Notes: a model not told the origin generated them from the letters alone. Shown: positions 35,251-45,971, numbered from the stretch's first letter. The stretch is 64,000 bases of DNA from Balneolales bacterium (GCA_022565805.1 JAIULZ010000002.1:24467-88466), one strand, 5' to 3'. Program-made: numbers and translations.

Positions 35251-37302
35251 CTATTCAATCAGCTGCTGTCCGGCTACCGGTAGCGTGCTAATTCTAAAGA
35301 CGGCATCATCCCAAAACATGCTAGCTCTGCCTTCAACTTTTAGCGTCATCCAGGCTGCGTTTGCGGGGGCGGCTGCGGTTTGTATGGAAAGCCGGGTCCA
35401 GTCGGTGTTGTAGCCGAGCTCTTTTGCGCTTATCTGGCTAAATTGGGTATCGCGGCGTAGCTCTCTGCCGTTCTCATCATAAATTACTGCGGTAAGTGCG
35501 GCTATTTCCTCTTCGCTGTATTCGGCAAGATACCAGATAAGGCCCTCAATTGACATGCCTGGAAGTACCGAGATTCTGGTTTCGATGGCAGTTTGGCCTG
35601 CTTCAGAAGGTTCGGTTTGCAGCATAAAGGTTCCGGCTCTTGGCGGTTGTTGCGGCAGCTCCGTAAAAGTATCCAGTACCGGAGCTTTCGAAACCCGACG
35701 CGGATGCATAGAGCTGCTCCATTTCGACTCTACCCGACGCGTAGAAAACTGTCGCTCGCTAGTTAGCTGTGCAACATCTTCATGAAAAGTAAGATTAGAT
35801 GGGAAATGCATTCTTCGGAATTCTCCGTCTTGCACAGAACGAGCCCATATGCCCGATTCCAGCGCTGCCGCACGAAAACCCGGCAGTGCTTCAGAAGAAA
35901 CTGCCTGATTAGTGTGATTTACAGCAAAAAGATATTCGTAGCCGCCGTATTCGTAAATAATCCATTCGAGCCCTTCGCCCCATACATGATCCTGATAGGA
36001 ACCACGCTCAAGAACCGGACGCCAGAACTGTATTTCTTTAATTAAATCGAAGGTTAATTCCCAAAGGCGCTCATCATGCTCATCGTCGTTGCCACGAACT
36101 CGTGTATCAGGGTAAAATAGAAGACCGGATACTTCATTAGCCAAAGCCGAAAAAGTCTGTCGGCGAATAGAATCCATCGCCTCATCCGGATCGCCAAAGC
36201 GGAAATTCTCGGCTGAAATCCATATCCAAACAGGCTTTGTTTTCGCTATTGTTGGGTGATTAAGCATGTTCCGAACAATGGCACCCGTGCGGGAAGGTTC
36301 AGAATTTTGTAATGCGTAGCTGTTTAGCCATAAAATATCGTAGGTACCTTCATAGTAATTCATTGAAATATCCAGAACTTCTTGCCAGGTAAGCGAAGTT
36401 CGGGCAAGCTCAGACACAGGAGGCACGTTCATATCTCCGGGATTTTCCAGCGACCAGATGAGTTTATTGCCACGACCGCTTCCGTTAGCCTGCCCAACCG
36501 GACCAAGGCCCAGCGCAACCAGGCTGCGGCCATCAACGGCATCATACAACATTCTCAGACCATCTGCGGTATAGCTCCAGCTGTCTCCGGCGCCACCATG
36601 CTCGGGTTCATCAATTAGTTTTACTATAAGATTACTTTCGCCGGCAAGATCATAGAGTGCGTCTACCTCGGCCTTTAGACCGTCGGGGTCTGTAATTTGT
36701 CGCAGATTTTCCTGTTGCTCGCGTCTCAGCCAGGTTTCTCCTTCCGGAGCATAACGATTACGCAGCCACCAGTTTAAGTGACCGGAACCCATTATCATTG
36801 TTTTATCGCCGCTTGCAAAATCGTAGTAATCGGGCCGTTCCAGCAACCGGTTTCTGGTATATCTGGTATAGACCAGATTCATAGATTCCATGAGACTGCT
36901 AAACACATGGTCGTCTATAATTCTGCTGTGTATTGGGTCGTAGCGCGTATAATGGCGTGGGTGTACGCGGGGTGTATAAATCCCAAGGCCGAATATACGC
37001 CGCAGACTATCGCCATCTGTAACATGCAAAAAATGGCTGTAAGTATCGCTTTCGGGGGCAAGTCTTAAAGTTCCTTCAGATGGTACGCGGGTTGTTTCGA
37101 GCGATACACCAGCTTCGGAAAGCATCCTGCGCTCTTGCTGCAAAGCCGTTGCGATATCATCTGATGAAGCCCGCTGCGCTGAGCGACAAGACCACAAACT
37201 TGCGCTGCAGAGAAACAAAATCAGCATTACTGCAACTCCATCTTTTAACCTTAACCGGCGGGTTGCTGCTTTACATGTATCATTTAGTTTCATCTTTTTC
37301 AT
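35251..37302 (-). CDS. Lipoprotein with a glycoside-hydrolase-like TIM-barrel look, family not recognised
   Basis: 683 residues. A basic N-terminus, hydrophobic core and the lipobox SLWSC (Cys about residue 39) mark it as a lipoprotein. The middle part reads like a barrel enzyme: NLIVKLIDEPEHGGAG, GLRMLYDAVDGRSLVALGLGP, YDILWLNSYAL, KPVWIWISAENF and VSGLLFYPDTR follow the strand-helix rhythm of glycosidases that act on surface polysaccharides, with acidic residues at strand ends. The last 150 residues look like a beta-sandwich carbohydrate-binding module (IETRISVLPGMSIEGLIWYLAEY... WMTLKVEGRASMFWDDAVF). I cannot name a family or point to proven catalytic acids. It is a single gene with its own terminator. 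Confidence 0.7.
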   Translation of the reverse strand: MKKMKLNDTCKAATRRLRLKDGVAVMLILFLCSASLWSCRSAQRASSDDIATALQQERRMLSEAGVSLETTRVPSEGTLRLAPESDTYSHFLHVTDGDSLRRIFGLGIYTPRVHPRHYTRYDPIHSRIIDDHVFSSLMESMNLVYTRYTRNRLLERPDYYDFASGDKTMIMGSGHLNWWLRNRYAPEGETWLRREQQENLRQITDPDGLKAEVDALYDLAGESNLIVKLIDEPEHGGAGDSWSYTADGLRMLYDAVDGRSLVALGLGPVGQANGSGRGNKLIWSLENPGDMNVPPVSELARTSLTWQEVLDISMNYYEGTYDILWLNSYALQNSEPSRTGAIVRNMLNHPTIAKTKPVWIWISAENFRFGDPDEAMDSIRRQTFSALANEVSGLLFYPDTRVRGNDDEHDERLWELTFDLIKEIQFWRPVLERGSYQDHVWGEGLEWIIYEYGGYEYLFAVNHTNQAVSSEALPGFRAAALESGIWARSVQDGEFRRMHFPSNLTFHEDVAQLTSERQFSTRRVESKWSSSMHPRRVSKAPVLDTFTELPQQPPRAGTFMLQTEPSEAGQTAIETRISVLPGMSIEGLIWYLAEYSEEEIAALTAVIYDENGRELRRDTQFSQISAKELGYNTDWTRLSIQTAAAPANAAWMTLKVEGRASMFWDDAVFRISTLPVAGQQLIE

Positions 37303-37903
37303 TTCGATAGATTATTTTTATTCTGATCAGAATTTCCGGCTCGGCGTCCGGTAATCCCATTTACACAGTTGTAGCGACAGCTATTCTTCGAAGAACACCT
37401 CTCTGGCACAACCTAAACCTCGTGCCTATCTTAATCTAAATTTTATATTATTCAAAGAAGGCTTTGCAAAACCACTCTTTTGCCCGTCTTCTTCCTGTTT
37501 TTTCCAAAGTGTTACGATGCCTAACCCCTTGGTATTGAATACGAATTAAAAGGGTAATTTTCGGAATCTGCAGATATACAATTAATAGTAAGACTACAGA
37601 TTTCTGTAGTTGATGTGATTACGGATATGAAGGCTGAATTTACAGGCACAAAATCGTATATTGCCAACCCGTGTTTTTCTGAACGCTCAGTAATTCCTTC
37701 CTCATACGAGAAAAGCTGTTTATTTGCTGTTTTATCACAATTGTTTTGAAAAATGCTCAAAAACCGGATAGAATAATAGTATGCAAGCTATGCGTCTTTT
37801 TTTCACAAATTACTTCTGTCCTGGCAAATAGCTATTCTTCGGGTCTGTCTTAAATTTTCTATTCCCGAAATTAAATTTGATTTAACTTAATTAACTGTTT
37901 TAA
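37303..37903. other. Intergenic, divergent lipoprotein / uvrD
   Basis: 601 bp. Contains a minus-strand copy of the recurring GGGCAAAAGAG motif (37460-37486), oriented towards the lipoprotein gene. A 79-codon TTG-started frame at 37521-37760 (minus) shows no protein-like pattern. Confidence 0.5.
37460..37486 (-). promoter_or_regulatory. Recurring 28-bp intergenic motif, copy upstream of the lipoprotein gene
   Basis: On the minus strand it reads CGGGCAAAAGAG, a T-rich middle, then CAAAGCC. It is 24/27 identical to the copy before lemA and lies about 160 bp before the lipoprotein start. Confidence 0.45.
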
Positions 37904-40255
37904 ATGCGAACGTTTAAACTCGAACCGGAAAACTCGCCAGAAACTTCAAAACAAAATTCGGGTAGCGCTCTTTTAGACGGGCTTAATGGCAACCAGGCAA
38001 AAGCAGTTGGTTATGGTGAAGGTCCATTATTGATAATTGCCGGAGCGGGTAGCGGAAAAACAAGAGTACTAACCTATCGGATTGCTTATTTGCTTGAGCA
38101 GAAAATGGCAAATCCGTGGAACATTCTGGCCCTAACGTTTACCAATAAGGCTGCCGCGGAGATGCGGCAGCGTATTCAAAAACTTATAGGTGAGTCTGCC
38201 TCGCGGCTATGGATGGGCACGTTCCACTCTGTTTTTTCAAGAATTTTGCGAATTGAAGCCGACAAAATTGGCTACAGCTCCAGCTTTAGTATTTACGACT
38301 CCGACGACAGCGAGCGGGCTGTAAAGGGCATCCTCAAAGAAATGGGTTTAGAACCCCGCGAAGTTAAGCCGCGCGACATCCGGTATCGAATTAGCGGAGC
38401 TAAAAACCAACTGATAGACCCCTTCACTTACGCCGATAAATTTGTAGGAAGCTCTCTCGACGACGTTGCAGCACAGGTTTACCCGGTATACCTCAAGCGG
38501 CTGAAGCAAAGCAATGCTATGGATTTTGATGATCTGCTCACCCTGCCTATAGAACTGTTCGAATCTCATCCGGAAGTTCTTGCCAAGTATCAGGAGTATT
38601 TCCGGTTTCTGCTTATTGATGAGTATCAGGATACCAACCATGCTCAGTACAAGGTGGCGAAAATGCTGGCCGACAAGTACAAGAATATTACCGTTGTAGG
38701 GGATGATGCACAAAGTATTTATTCGTTTCGCGGCGCGGACATTTCCAATATTCTGAATTTCAAGGAAGATTACCCAAATGCGGCCGAAATACCTTTGGAG
38801 CAAAATTACCGGTCTACGCAGGCAATTCTAAAAGCCGCCGACTCCATCATAAAACAAAACAAACGACAGCTGGAAAAAACCCTATGGACCGAAAATACTA
38901 AGGGGGAGCCCATCATCCTGCTGGAAAATTATGATGAGTACGACGAAGCTAACCGTGTTGCCAGTAAGCTGATGGATTTGAAGGTAAAAAAAGGCTACTC
39001 CTACAATGATTTTGCCATTCTTTACCGCACAAACTATCAGTCTAGAGTTTTTGAAGACATTTTACGTCGCAAGGGCATAAATTATCAGCTGGTGGGCGGG
39101 GTTTCGTTTTACCAGCGCAAGGAAATTAAAGACGTAATCGCATATTTACGATTGCTGGTAAATCCCGGAGACGAAGAGGCCTTATTACGCGTAATTAACG
39201 AGCCTGCACGGGGAATTGGTGATAAAAGTATCTTAACAGCAGTACAGGCCGCCCGGGAGAAAGGCGTAACCGTTTGGGAAATTTTTGGCGAAGTAGAAAC
39301 AACAGATGTCTACAAACCAGCCAAAACACGTATCACGCAATTTGTGGAAATAATTAACCAAAGCCGGATGATGATGAGCAGCAGCGATCACAGTCTGGTA
39401 GATGTAACCCGCGATTTACTCGAAAAAACCGGGTATGTGAAGCAGTATGTGGAGGAAAATTCTACCGAATCGCTGGGAAGGCGGGAGAACGTAATGGAAT
39501 TAATTAACGCCATTGCGCAACATGAAGATCAGCGCCCCGATGCAGACCTGAGTACATTTCTGCAAGAAATAAGTTTGTATTCCGATTCAGACGGGTACGA
39601 CGAAAACCAGCCCGCTGTAACACTTATGACCGTTCATGCCGCAAAAGGTCTGGAGTTTCCTGCTGTATTTGTAGTTGGCTTGGAAGAAGAGCTTTTCCCA
39701 ATTGGAGGAAGAAATGGCGAAGAAGCCGATTTTGAAGAAGAGAGACGCTTGTTTTATGTTGCAATAACCCGTGCCGAAAAAGAATTATTTTTTAGCCATT
39801 GCAAGCTAAGAACGCGGTTTGGTGAGCAGAAACGAATGCTTCGTTCTCGTTTTCTTGATGAAGTAGATCCTTCGGTAGTGCGCACCGAAACCGGCGCAAC
39901 CATCCGGCAAGGAAACGAAAGTAGTGGCAAAAGCGGGTACAGCGGGTTTCAAATTGATTATGACTGGAAAAAGCCGGCAACAAAAGGGAGTAACAGGAGA
40001 ACAGGATCGGGTGGCGGTTCTACTTCTCGCTCGGATGCACCAGCGGCTAAAGCAAGCTATGATGGTATAACCTATGATATACAGAGTCCATCCGATTTAA
40101 GAGTAGGGGGTGGAGTTTTTCATGACAAGTTTGGCGTAGGCAAAATTGTGGGCCTCGAAGGCTCCGGAATAGACACAAAAGTTACAGTCTTCTTTAAACA
40201 GTTTGGCCAAAAAAAGCTCATGTTGCGCATTGCCCGGCTAAAGCTTATAAAATAA
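37904..40255 (+). CDS. pcrA: ATP-dependent DNA helicase UvrD/PcrA, superfamily 1A
   Basis: 783 residues. Walker A GAGSGKT at 47-53, LAFTNKAAAEMRQR (motif Ia), FLLIDEYQDTN (motif II), VVGDDAQSIYSFRGA (motif III), EQNYRST (motif IV), VTLMTVHAAKGLEFPAVFVVGLEE (motif V) and VAITRAE (motif VI) are all present. After a low-complexity Gly/Ser linker (about 660-710), the end RVGGGVFHDKFGVGKIVGLEGSG is the PcrA-type C-terminal tudor-like domain. A 3'-to-5' helicase for repair and for clearing replication or transcription conflicts. uvrD and pcrA names are used interchangeably for this lineage. Confidence 0.95.
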   Translation: MRTFKLEPENSPETSKQNSGSALLDGLNGNQAKAVGYGEGPLLIIAGAGSGKTRVLTYRIAYLLEQKMANPWNILALTFTNKAAAEMRQRIQKLIGESASRLWMGTFHSVFSRILRIEADKIGYSSSFSIYDSDDSERAVKGILKEMGLEPREVKPRDIRYRISGAKNQLIDPFTYADKFVGSSLDDVAAQVYPVYLKRLKQSNAMDFDDLLTLPIELFESHPEVLAKYQEYFRFLLIDEYQDTNHAQYKVAKMLADKYKNITVVGDDAQSIYSFRGADISNILNFKEDYPNAAEIPLEQNYRSTQAILKAADSIIKQNKRQLEKTLWTENTKGEPIILLENYDEYDEANRVASKLMDLKVKKGYSYNDFAILYRTNYQSRVFEDILRRKGINYQLVGGVSFYQRKEIKDVIAYLRLLVNPGDEEALLRVINEPARGIGDKSILTAVQAAREKGVTVWEIFGEVETTDVYKPAKTRITQFVEIINQSRMMMSSSDHSLVDVTRDLLEKTGYVKQYVEENSTESLGRRENVMELINAIAQHEDQRPDADLSTFLQEISLYSDSDGYDENQPAVTLMTVHAAKGLEFPAVFVVGLEEELFPIGGRNGEEADFEEERRLFYVAITRAEKELFFSHCKLRTRFGEQKRMLRSRFLDEVDPSVVRTETGATIRQGNESSGKSGYSGFQIDYDWKKPATKGSNRRTGSGGGSTSRSDAPAAKASYDGITYDIQSPSDLRVGGGVFHDKFGVGKIVGLEGSGIDTKVTVFFKQFGQKKLMLRIARLKLIK

Positions 40256-40732
40256 TAATGTGCTAAAATATAGTTGATTACCACAGATAACACTCTTACT
40301 GCAACAAAGCTGAAGTTAAATAGTTAAATGATTATTCCAGACCTTGAGTTAGAAAAGTATATTCATCCGTTTTTGGTTACAGTCCCTATTATCTAAATAT
40401 TTCTGTAAGGATCGGGCACTCTGAGGCTATGTTTACCGTTAACTCTGTTAAGTACAGCAAAAAGGTTTCGCAAACCGTCTGTGGTGCTTAAAATACTTTC
40501 GAAATATTTATTTATTCAATCCGACATGTGTATTCATCTCAAAACTTGCTTTTCGGGTTTATTACACAAAAATATTTAAAACAGCTTAGAAATCCGGAAT
40601 TAGTATAAAATAATCGATAAATGCATCTATCGTCTTTGATTACATCATTTAAAAAATACCCTTTAACGGGTATATGATCTTGATTATCGATTGTTGATTT
40701 TATTTTTAAGACTTTATTCCTATTCTTGAATT
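40256..40732. other. Intergenic downstream of pcrA
   Basis: 477 bp of AT-rich DNA; no ORF, terminator or repeat that I can support. Confidence 0.4.
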
Positions 40733-40882
40733 ATGAGAAATTTTTCCTGGACAGACCGTTTAATTGATGTGCTCAACGAAATATGGACCGAGGTAAAGGA
40801 ATCACTTTCGCCTCCAAAGCCTAAGCTAAAACCTGTTCCCGTAGATAAATCTAATCACAGATATCCACAGTACGGCAGATAA
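40733..40882 (+). CDS. Possible 49-residue small protein
   Basis: ATG at 40733 to TAA at 40882. The product starts MRNFSWTDRLIDVLNEIWTE (an amphipathic helix), then has a Pro/Lys-rich linker (PPKPKLKPVPVD) and ends HRYPQYGR. The amphipathic start plus Pro-rich tail is more protein-like than the shadows around it, and it lies in an otherwise empty 1.7-kb stretch. No Shine-Dalgarno is visible, as for most genes here. Function unknown. Confidence 0.45.
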   Translation: MRNFSWTDRLIDVLNEIWTEVKESLSPPKPKLKPVPVDKSNHRYPQYGR

Positions 40883-42000
40883 TTATCGCATAACGCGGGC
40901 AAAAAAAACACGTCTTTAACTGCTCATGTTTGTAGCAGCACATATCAATATCATACAAAACACTATGCGTTCTTTGATTCAGAACGTGCATTGCTGTATT
41001 TATTTTTGCTTCTCTCCATACCGCAAAAAGTAGCAAGCGGCTTTTACGTTTTACCTAAAAAAAGAGATGTCTTCTGTCAGCTTAATACTGCAGAAGCTGT
41101 TATAATGGCATCATATGTGACCTTAATTGCAAATATGTCTTTATTAGTAAGTCAAAATGAGTCGACTACTGACTACTTGTAAATGAATTTTGTTTTGGCT
41201 TTGTTGTTGAGTTATTGATACTCACACGTTGTTTAAGCAAAACGATAGTTTTATAAGATAGCTTGCTTCAGGGACTATACAATCGAATTACTTTACAGCA
41301 CCTTAGGTTTTATAGACCAGGCTGAGCTGAACAGTGGCGAATTAAAAAACGAACGATTGATTCGAAACTACATTTACATGCTAATACAGCACAAGATATA
41401 AAGACTATATCTTAAATAAACAGACATTACTGTTTTCATATGCAACGATTGCACCAACCATTAACTGTTTATTTTACCTTTAGTAAAGCGTTCAGATCGT
41501 AAAAAACAATCAACCGATGTTCTATACACTTAAGTTTGTTTAGTTGATAAGATTAGCGTTTGGTCAAGCACTTATCAATCAAAAAAAGTTTATCGAAGAG
41601 AAAAAAAATCTCTTTAATCATTTACCCGCAAGCCTTTACATGCTATCTGATTAAAGACTAAATACCGATAAGGTTCATTAAACATAATACCGGTCAACTA
41701 TAATTATCAGGGAGTTAAGCAAAATTAGCTCCTAAGTTATTTTGCACAGGAAAGATGTGTGTTACAAATTGCTACAAGTGCTAACCAAACAGTATAAACC
41801 ATAACCATTACACTAAAGTTGATCTAACCTTGCTTAAGTAAACAGCAACCGGTTAGTTCAGCCAGCAGAAAGCGATTCATAGCATTATTTGATTGCGAAG
41901 CTTCTACCATGTATTGCGAAGTATTTTCGGTAACACCATCGATGATCAATTACATAAAATTTAACCGGCTTCTTTTATAAATTGAGAAAGCCTACACTTA
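40883..42000. other. 1.1-kb AT-rich intergenic region upstream of lon
   Basis: The longest gene-free stretch in the window. It must contain the lon promoter. Near its start, around 40897, is a GCGGGCAAAAAAAACACG segment resembling the recurring motif. A 63-codon frame at 40991-41182 does not look coding. No strong hairpin or repeat seen. Confidence 0.45.
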
Positions 42001-44544
42001 ATGAAGGCATTTATGAAAAACGGCATATTTGATTTTAAACTCCATTTTGGAGACGCCGAGTCGGAAGACTTCGAGCAGGCTATACCGCTGTTTTCAGAGG
42101 AAGAAGAGAAAAAAATCAGCGAGTCCGGCATTCCATCAGAGCTTCCTATACTACCACTCAAAAACACTGTTTTATTTCCTGGCGTCGTAATCCCTATTAC
42201 TGTAGGCCGCGATCGTTCTCTGGAACTCGTAAAAAATGCGTACGAAACCGATAAAATTATAGGTATTGTAACGCAAAGAGATGCTGATCAGGAAAATCCT
42301 ACTCAATCTGAGCTATTTGAAATTGGTACTGTTGCTCAGATTTTGAAGCTTATAAAAATGCCCGATGGCAGCAAAAGTATAGTTATACAGGGTAAGAGCG
42401 TATTTAAGATCGATCAATTTACCTCTAGCGATCCTTATTTCAGGGCTAAAGTTTCGCAGTTTGGTAACATTCAGGATATGGAAGGTCTCGAACTTGATGC
42501 CGCAATCCGTTCAGTAAAAGAAACTGCTTCACAAATTGTAAACAAATCACCTAATATTCCTTCCGAAGCGGCTATTGCAATAAATAACATTAATAGCCCG
42601 AACTTTTTGCTCAACTTTATTTCGTCTAATCTTAACATTAGCATTTTAGAGAAGCAAAAGCTGCTTGAAACACAGCCATTCTCGGAACGGTTACAAAAAG
42701 TAATCGACTATCTGGAAAAAGAACTTCAGGTGCTTAGTCTTAGCGAAGAGATTCGCACCAAAGTAAAAAGCGGTATTGATGAACAGCAGCGGGACTTTTA
42801 CCTTCGACAGCAATTAAAGGCTATACAGGAAGAATTAGGTGAAGATAACGAGCAGCAAGAGGTTGAAAAACTTCGGGCAAAAGCACAGAAAAAGAAAAAA
42901 GTTTTTCCGGAAAATGTTTGGAAAACATTAAATAAAGAACTCGATCGCCTAAACAGAACACCGGCTCAGGCTCCGAATCACGGCGTAATTCTCAACTATG
43001 TTGAAACGCTTATAGATTTGCCATGGAACAAATTTACCAAAGATAAGCTGGATCTTAAAAAAGCGCGTGCTGTGCTCGACGAGGACCATTATGGTCTGGA
43101 GAAAGTTAAAAAGCGTATAATTGAATATCTTGCCGTACTTAAGTTAAAGAAAGATATGAAGGCTCCGATTCTATGTCTTTACGGCCCTCCGGGTGTTGGA
43201 AAAACATCTCTTGGCAAGTCTGTGGCCAGAGCAATCAACAGAGAATTTGCCCGGATTAGCCTTGGCGGCCTTCGCGATGAAGCCGAAATTCGCGGACACA
43301 GGAGAACTTATATCGGAGCGCTTCCGGGCCGTATAATTCAGAATATGAAGAAAGCAGGCGCAAGTAATCCGGTTATAATGCTGGATGAAATTGACAAGGT
43401 GGGCTCCGATTTTAGAGGCGACCCTACTTCTGCCCTGCTTGAAGTTCTCGACCCTGAGCAAAACAATACGTTTTACGACAATTATCTTGAGGTCGAATAC
43501 GATCTGAGTAAAGTTCTTTTTATTGCTACAGCAAATTCGCTGGAAACAATCCCTGCACCGCTACGCGACAGAATGGAGATTATTCGCATTAGCGGATACA
43601 CTCAGGAAGAAAAAACCGAAATATCTAAAAAGTATCTTGTACCGCGTCAGCTACAAGAAAATGGCTTGAAAAAAGATCAGGTTAGTTTCGAAGAAACGGC
43701 TATTCACGCTTTAATAGATGGATACACGCGTGAATCGGGTGTGCGTAACCTAAGCAGGGAAATTGGAAGTATCTGCCGGCATGTTGCAAGTCTGGTTGCT
43801 ACCGAAGAAATCGAAAGTAAAGAAATAACTCCTGATGCTGTAGAAGAAATACTTGGTAAACGGAAATTCTTTAGCGATATCGCAGAAAGAACAACTGTGC
43901 CGGGTGTTTCAACCGGATTAGCCTGGACCCCATATGGTGGCGATATTCTTTTTATTGAAGCAAGTGTTTCTAAAGGCAGCGGAAAAACTATTATTACAGG
44001 GCAGCTGGGTGATGTAATGAAGGAATCTGCAAGCCTTGCTGTTTCTCATTTAAAAACTATTTCAGACGATCTGGGAATTCCCGAGGCTGCTTTTACAGAG
44101 TGGGATTTACATATTCACGTTCCTGCAGGTTCGGTTCCTAAAGATGGACCGAGTGCTGGTGTAGCCTTGCTTTCTGCTTTGGCTTCTATTTTCACGCAAC
44201 GTAATGTAAAGAATACTGTTGCCATGACGGGCGAAATTACCCTTAGAGGTGCAGTTCTGCCAGTTGGCGGTATCAAAGAAAAAGTACTGGCTGCTAAAAG
44301 AGCTGGCATTGAAACCGTAATTTTACCAGCCAAAAATGAGAAGGATGTAGATGAAATTGAGGCAGAAACCATTAAAGGAATTAATTTCATCTATTTGGAA
44401 CGGATGGAAAACCTTCTGGGTTATGTACTTGAAACTAAGCCACATGTAGATCCGACAGAAAAATTTCGTTCAAAAAAAGAATCCAGTGCAGGAACGAATA
44501 ATATTAACAAAGCTGTTGAATCTACCAGACTAACACAAAATTAG
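42001..44544 (+). CDS. lon: ATP-dependent protease Lon
   Basis: 847 residues. N-terminal substrate-binding LAN domain (LPILPLKNTVLFPGVVIPITVGRDRS), coiled-coil middle, AAA module with Walker A GPPGVGKT (395-402) and Walker B PVIMLDEIDKVG, and a C-terminal Ser-Lys protease domain with Ser718 in KDGPSAG and Lys761 in GGIKEK. It degrades unfolded and regulatory proteins in the cytosol. An acidic N-terminal extension of about 45 residues precedes the LAN domain. Monocistronic, with a clear terminator 45 bp downstream. Confidence 0.97.
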   Translation: MKAFMKNGIFDFKLHFGDAESEDFEQAIPLFSEEEEKKISESGIPSELPILPLKNTVLFPGVVIPITVGRDRSLELVKNAYETDKIIGIVTQRDADQENPTQSELFEIGTVAQILKLIKMPDGSKSIVIQGKSVFKIDQFTSSDPYFRAKVSQFGNIQDMEGLELDAAIRSVKETASQIVNKSPNIPSEAAIAINNINSPNFLLNFISSNLNISILEKQKLLETQPFSERLQKVIDYLEKELQVLSLSEEIRTKVKSGIDEQQRDFYLRQQLKAIQEELGEDNEQQEVEKLRAKAQKKKKVFPENVWKTLNKELDRLNRTPAQAPNHGVILNYVETLIDLPWNKFTKDKLDLKKARAVLDEDHYGLEKVKKRIIEYLAVLKLKKDMKAPILCLYGPPGVGKTSLGKSVARAINREFARISLGGLRDEAEIRGHRRTYIGALPGRIIQNMKKAGASNPVIMLDEIDKVGSDFRGDPTSALLEVLDPEQNNTFYDNYLEVEYDLSKVLFIATANSLETIPAPLRDRMEIIRISGYTQEEKTEISKKYLVPRQLQENGLKKDQVSFEETAIHALIDGYTRESGVRNLSREIGSICRHVASLVATEEIESKEITPDAVEEILGKRKFFSDIAERTTVPGVSTGLAWTPYGGDILFIEASVSKGSGKTIITGQLGDVMKESASLAVSHLKTISDDLGIPEAAFTEWDLHIHVPAGSVPKDGPSAGVALLSALASIFTQRNVKNTVAMTGEITLRGAVLPVGGIKEKVLAAKRAGIETVILPAKNEKDVDEIEAETIKGINFIYLERMENLLGYVLETKPHVDPTEKFRSKKESSAGTNNINKAVESTRLTQN

Positions 44545-45002
44545 TCTAAGTTGATTTTTATATTGAAGGATACATAAGCACATACAAGAGCTCCGAGCTG
44601 ATACTCGGAGCTTTTTTTTATTTCAGGTAATATAAAACAAAAACCGGATTTGTACACTATCTGGCTTAGTTTTTAATAAATCCCCTTATTTTTTTGTTTT
44701 AAGTCGCGAAAATAACTGTCCGCAAATAAGTTAGACTCTTGATTAATTATTTTATTGAGATTTAATGTACTTTTTTCCTGTATAGTTTTTACTTGCTTAC
44801 CTTAAAATAGACAAATAATAGTATCTACAGCTAAAGATTACCTTCTACCCGTCAATATCATTAAAAAGTTTACTATTTTGAATAACAGGCACCTAAGACT
44901 TGTACTAAGCTTGTATAAAAGGTAATCCTAAGACTACTTTTTAAAGCTTAGTATAATGTGAACTTCCATTTCCTTTTTTTCTGATAAAGCAATGATTCCC
45001 AT
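44545..45002. other. Intergenic lon / rsgA
   Basis: 458 bp holding the lon terminator and, further on, AT-rich DNA with the rsgA promoter; nothing else seen. Confidence 0.5.
44589..44618 (+). terminator. Intrinsic terminator of lon
   Basis: Perfect 9-bp arms AGCTCCGAG / CTCGGAGCT with a 6-nt loop, followed by a run of T. Confidence 0.95.
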
Positions 45003-45971
45003 ATGATTTATGGCAGAGTAATTAAGTCTACCGGCAAATGGTATAAAGTAATTTCCTGCACAGATAACGGCCAACCAGTCGAAGGAGCCGAGGTAATAAT
45101 GTGCCAACTACCCGGCAAATTTCGTCTTATGGAGATTCAGCAAACGAATCCGCTGGCGGTTGGGGATTTTGTTGATTTCACCATGCTAGATGATGGTGGC
45201 GGGATGGTACAACATATCCACGAGAGAGAAAACCGAATTTCAAGAAAAGCAACACACGGCAGGAAAGGTGAACAGATTCTGGTTTCAAACGTAGACCAGG
45301 CTTTTGTGATCCAGGCATTAGCACAGCCAGCCTATCGTACAGGCTTTATCGATCGATTTATCGTTACAGCAGAAGCATTTGGGGTTAAACCACTTATTGT
45401 ATTAAATAAAGCCGATTTAGGCAAAGAATCAGATGCAGAATCTATCGGCAGGCTCATAGATTTGTATGAATCCCTCGGCTACAGTCTTATACTCACCAGT
45501 ATTTTCGATGAGGAATCTATTAAGGAGCTGCAAGGCCTTATGAAAGACAAAACTTCTGTCTTTATCGGACCATCGGGTACCGGCAAAACGAGTCTCCTAA
45601 ACGCAATTCAGCCCGGGCTGGATCGCACAGTTGGTGAAGTATCCACTTTTTCTCAAAAAGGCAAACATACCACAACATATGCCGAGCTTATCCCGCTTGA
45701 TACAGGTGGATATGTTGTAGATACTCCGGGAATCCGTGAGTTCGGCTTGATATATCTGGAGCCAGCTGAGATTGCCTCGTATTTTGTGGAATTAAAACCA
45801 CTGCGCGAGAAGTGCCGTTACTATAACTGTACTCATCTGCACGAACCCGGCTGCGCAGTTATGGAAGCTTTTGACCGGGGCGAGATTTCTGCTAGTCGCT
45901 ATAATTCTTATATTAGCATGTTCGAGTCGCTCGAAGATGAAATTAAATCGGCAGGTTCACGCAAGCGCTAA
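45003..45971 (+). CDS. rsgA: Ribosome small subunit-dependent GTPase RsgA (YjeQ)
   Basis: 322 residues. OB-fold N-terminus (GRVIKSTGKWYKV), then a circularly permuted GTPase with G4 (LNKADLG) before G1 (GPSGTGKT, 189-196) and G3 (VDTPGIREF), and a C-terminal zinc knuckle CRYYNCTHLHEPGC. It matures 30S subunits late in assembly in the cytosol. G2 lies in GKHTTT. Start ATG 45003 fits the family N-terminus. Single gene followed by the cupin gene 120 bp downstream. Confidence 0.96.
   Translation: MIYGRVIKSTGKWYKVISCTDNGQPVEGAEVIMCQLPGKFRLMEIQQTNPLAVGDFVDFTMLDDGGGMVQHIHERENRISRKATHGRKGEQILVSNVDQAFVIQALAQPAYRTGFIDRFIVTAEAFGVKPLIVLNKADLGKESDAESIGRLIDLYESLGYSLILTSIFDEESIKELQGLMKDKTSVFIGPSGTGKTSLLNAIQPGLDRTVGEVSTFSQKGKHTTTYAELIPLDTGGYVVDTPGIREFGLIYLEPAEIASYFVELKPLREKCRYYNCTHLHEPGCAVMEAFDRGEISASRYNSYISMFESLEDEIKSAGSRKR

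Noticed and set aside
37521..37760. 79-codon TTG-started frame in the lipoprotein/pcrA spacer
   Set aside because: No ATG, odd composition and no recognisable motif; likely chance in AT-rich DNA.
40991..41182. 63-codon frame upstream of lon
   Set aside because: Starts with a weak hydrophobic stretch but lacks any convincing domain or start signal.
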